DNA of 33,314 nt, taken from positions 1 to 33,314 of the forward strand of contig NZ_AVFK01000054.1 in NCBI RefSeq assembly GCF_000936425.1. Direction: 5' to 3'. The position numbers and the translations under genes were made by a program. This document shows, in pieces, positions 33,207 through 33,314 of this stretch. Numbering within the stretch: position 1 is the stretch's first letter; each line of letters opens with the position of its first letter. The notes under the pieces were generated by a model that did no database searches, was not told the DNA's origin, and was given only the letters and a program-made list of their open reading frames with translations. Source of the stretch: Skermanella aerolata KACC 11604 (GTDB taxonomy: Bacteria > Pseudomonadota > Alphaproteobacteria > Azospirillales > Azospirillaceae).

Positions 33207-33287
33207 AATATCGTGACCGCACGCAGGTATTTTAATATCGGAGTCATGTTCTCTTCCACCGGACCCCTTGCCATCTATCAGTTTTGA
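33207..33287 (+). pseudogene. Possible truncated start of an AmiC-like binding protein
   Basis: From a possible GTG (near 33213) or from an ATG at 33246 with GGAG just before it, the frame reads VTARRYFNIGVMFSSTGPLA and stops at 33285-33287. The block IGVMFSSTGPLA resembles the first strand and loop of AmiC/urea-type periplasmic-binding proteins (IGLLFSTTGPY). The early stop means it is either a broken gene or a chance match. It cannot be judged without the next bases. Confidence 0.3.
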
Positions 33288-33314
33288 GGCAAGGCTGTTG
33301 ACGTGAGGAATCGG

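Larger units (their letters stand above)
32960..33314. other. Right edge: leader-like stretch
   Basis: After arsH no complete gene is seen. TTGACA at 33041-33046 could start a transcript. From 33087 to 33162 the segment GGCAAAG occurs three times, each followed by bases that can pair back (GGGGC..GCTCC, GGG..CCC, GGCGCCC), then comes a terminator at 33156-33191 and a short frame at 33207-33287. Confidence 0.45.

Overview
The window is high-GC chromosomal DNA with the character of an alphaproteobacterium of the Rhodospirillales/Azospirillaceae type (Azospirillum- or Skermanella-like). The basis is the gene repertoire and style: an ECF sigma factor with a ChrR-type cupin anti-sigma, promoter-like GGAAC-N16/17-GTT pairs of the EcfG general stress type, a YsnF/DUF2382 pair, ArsI/ArsH, a homodimeric 2-oxoacid dehydrogenase E1 with an Lrp partner, and strong codon bias. 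The genus assignment is inference; no rRNA or tRNA is present.

Layout. 1-2470: a complete tyrosine integrase (minus strand) followed by broken pieces of an IS256-type transposase in two opposite orientations, i.e. an old integration site. 2470-6313: a membrane protein with a periplasmic c-haem motif and HAMP linker but no recognisable output domain, then katG, whose upstream region carries an Irr/PerR-like palindrome. 6314-7010: a decayed IS3 OrfA, an AT-rich stretch and a strong minus-strand terminator that may end a small RNA. 7011-8698: osmC-like gene divergent from a LysR regulator. 8936-11270: two overlapping YsnF/DUF2382 stress genes and a membrane protein. 11741-13392: pentapeptide-repeat protein, CreA, and a helix-hairpin-helix protein. 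13520-14443: manganese catalase. 14617-17691: Lrp regulator divergent from a homodimeric E1 dehydrogenase (mdeR/mdeB-like arrangement). 17717-21761: LysR divergent from citMHS, atuA-like and AtuA-partner genes, the latter two overlapping. 21826-23544: SGNH hydrolase and three small unknown genes, one only 24 residues long. 23575-26390: AEC transporter, then ada translationally coupled to a 2-oxoglutarate oxygenase. 26605-28223: tautomerase overlapping a class III nucleotidyl cyclase. 28271-30448: RpoE/ChrR pair divergent from two small overlapping unknown genes. 30467-32959: aldo/keto reductase, then arsI and arsH behind an ArsR-type palindrome but with no arsR. 32960-33314: a leader-like stretch with an intrinsic terminator before a fragment resembling the start of an AmiC-type binding protein.

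How it fits together. The region is unusually rich in oxidative and chemical stress functions: two unrelated catalases, an OsmC-like protein, a singlet-oxygen-type sigma/anti-sigma pair, alkylation repair, arsenic detoxification and several general-stress genes. Each seems to have its own control element rather than one operon. The most interesting items are the orphan haem/HAMP protein beside katG, the hairpin that buries the ribosome binding site of a 67-residue gene, the minus-strand candidate small RNA, the ada/2OG-oxygenase coupling, and the terminal leader.
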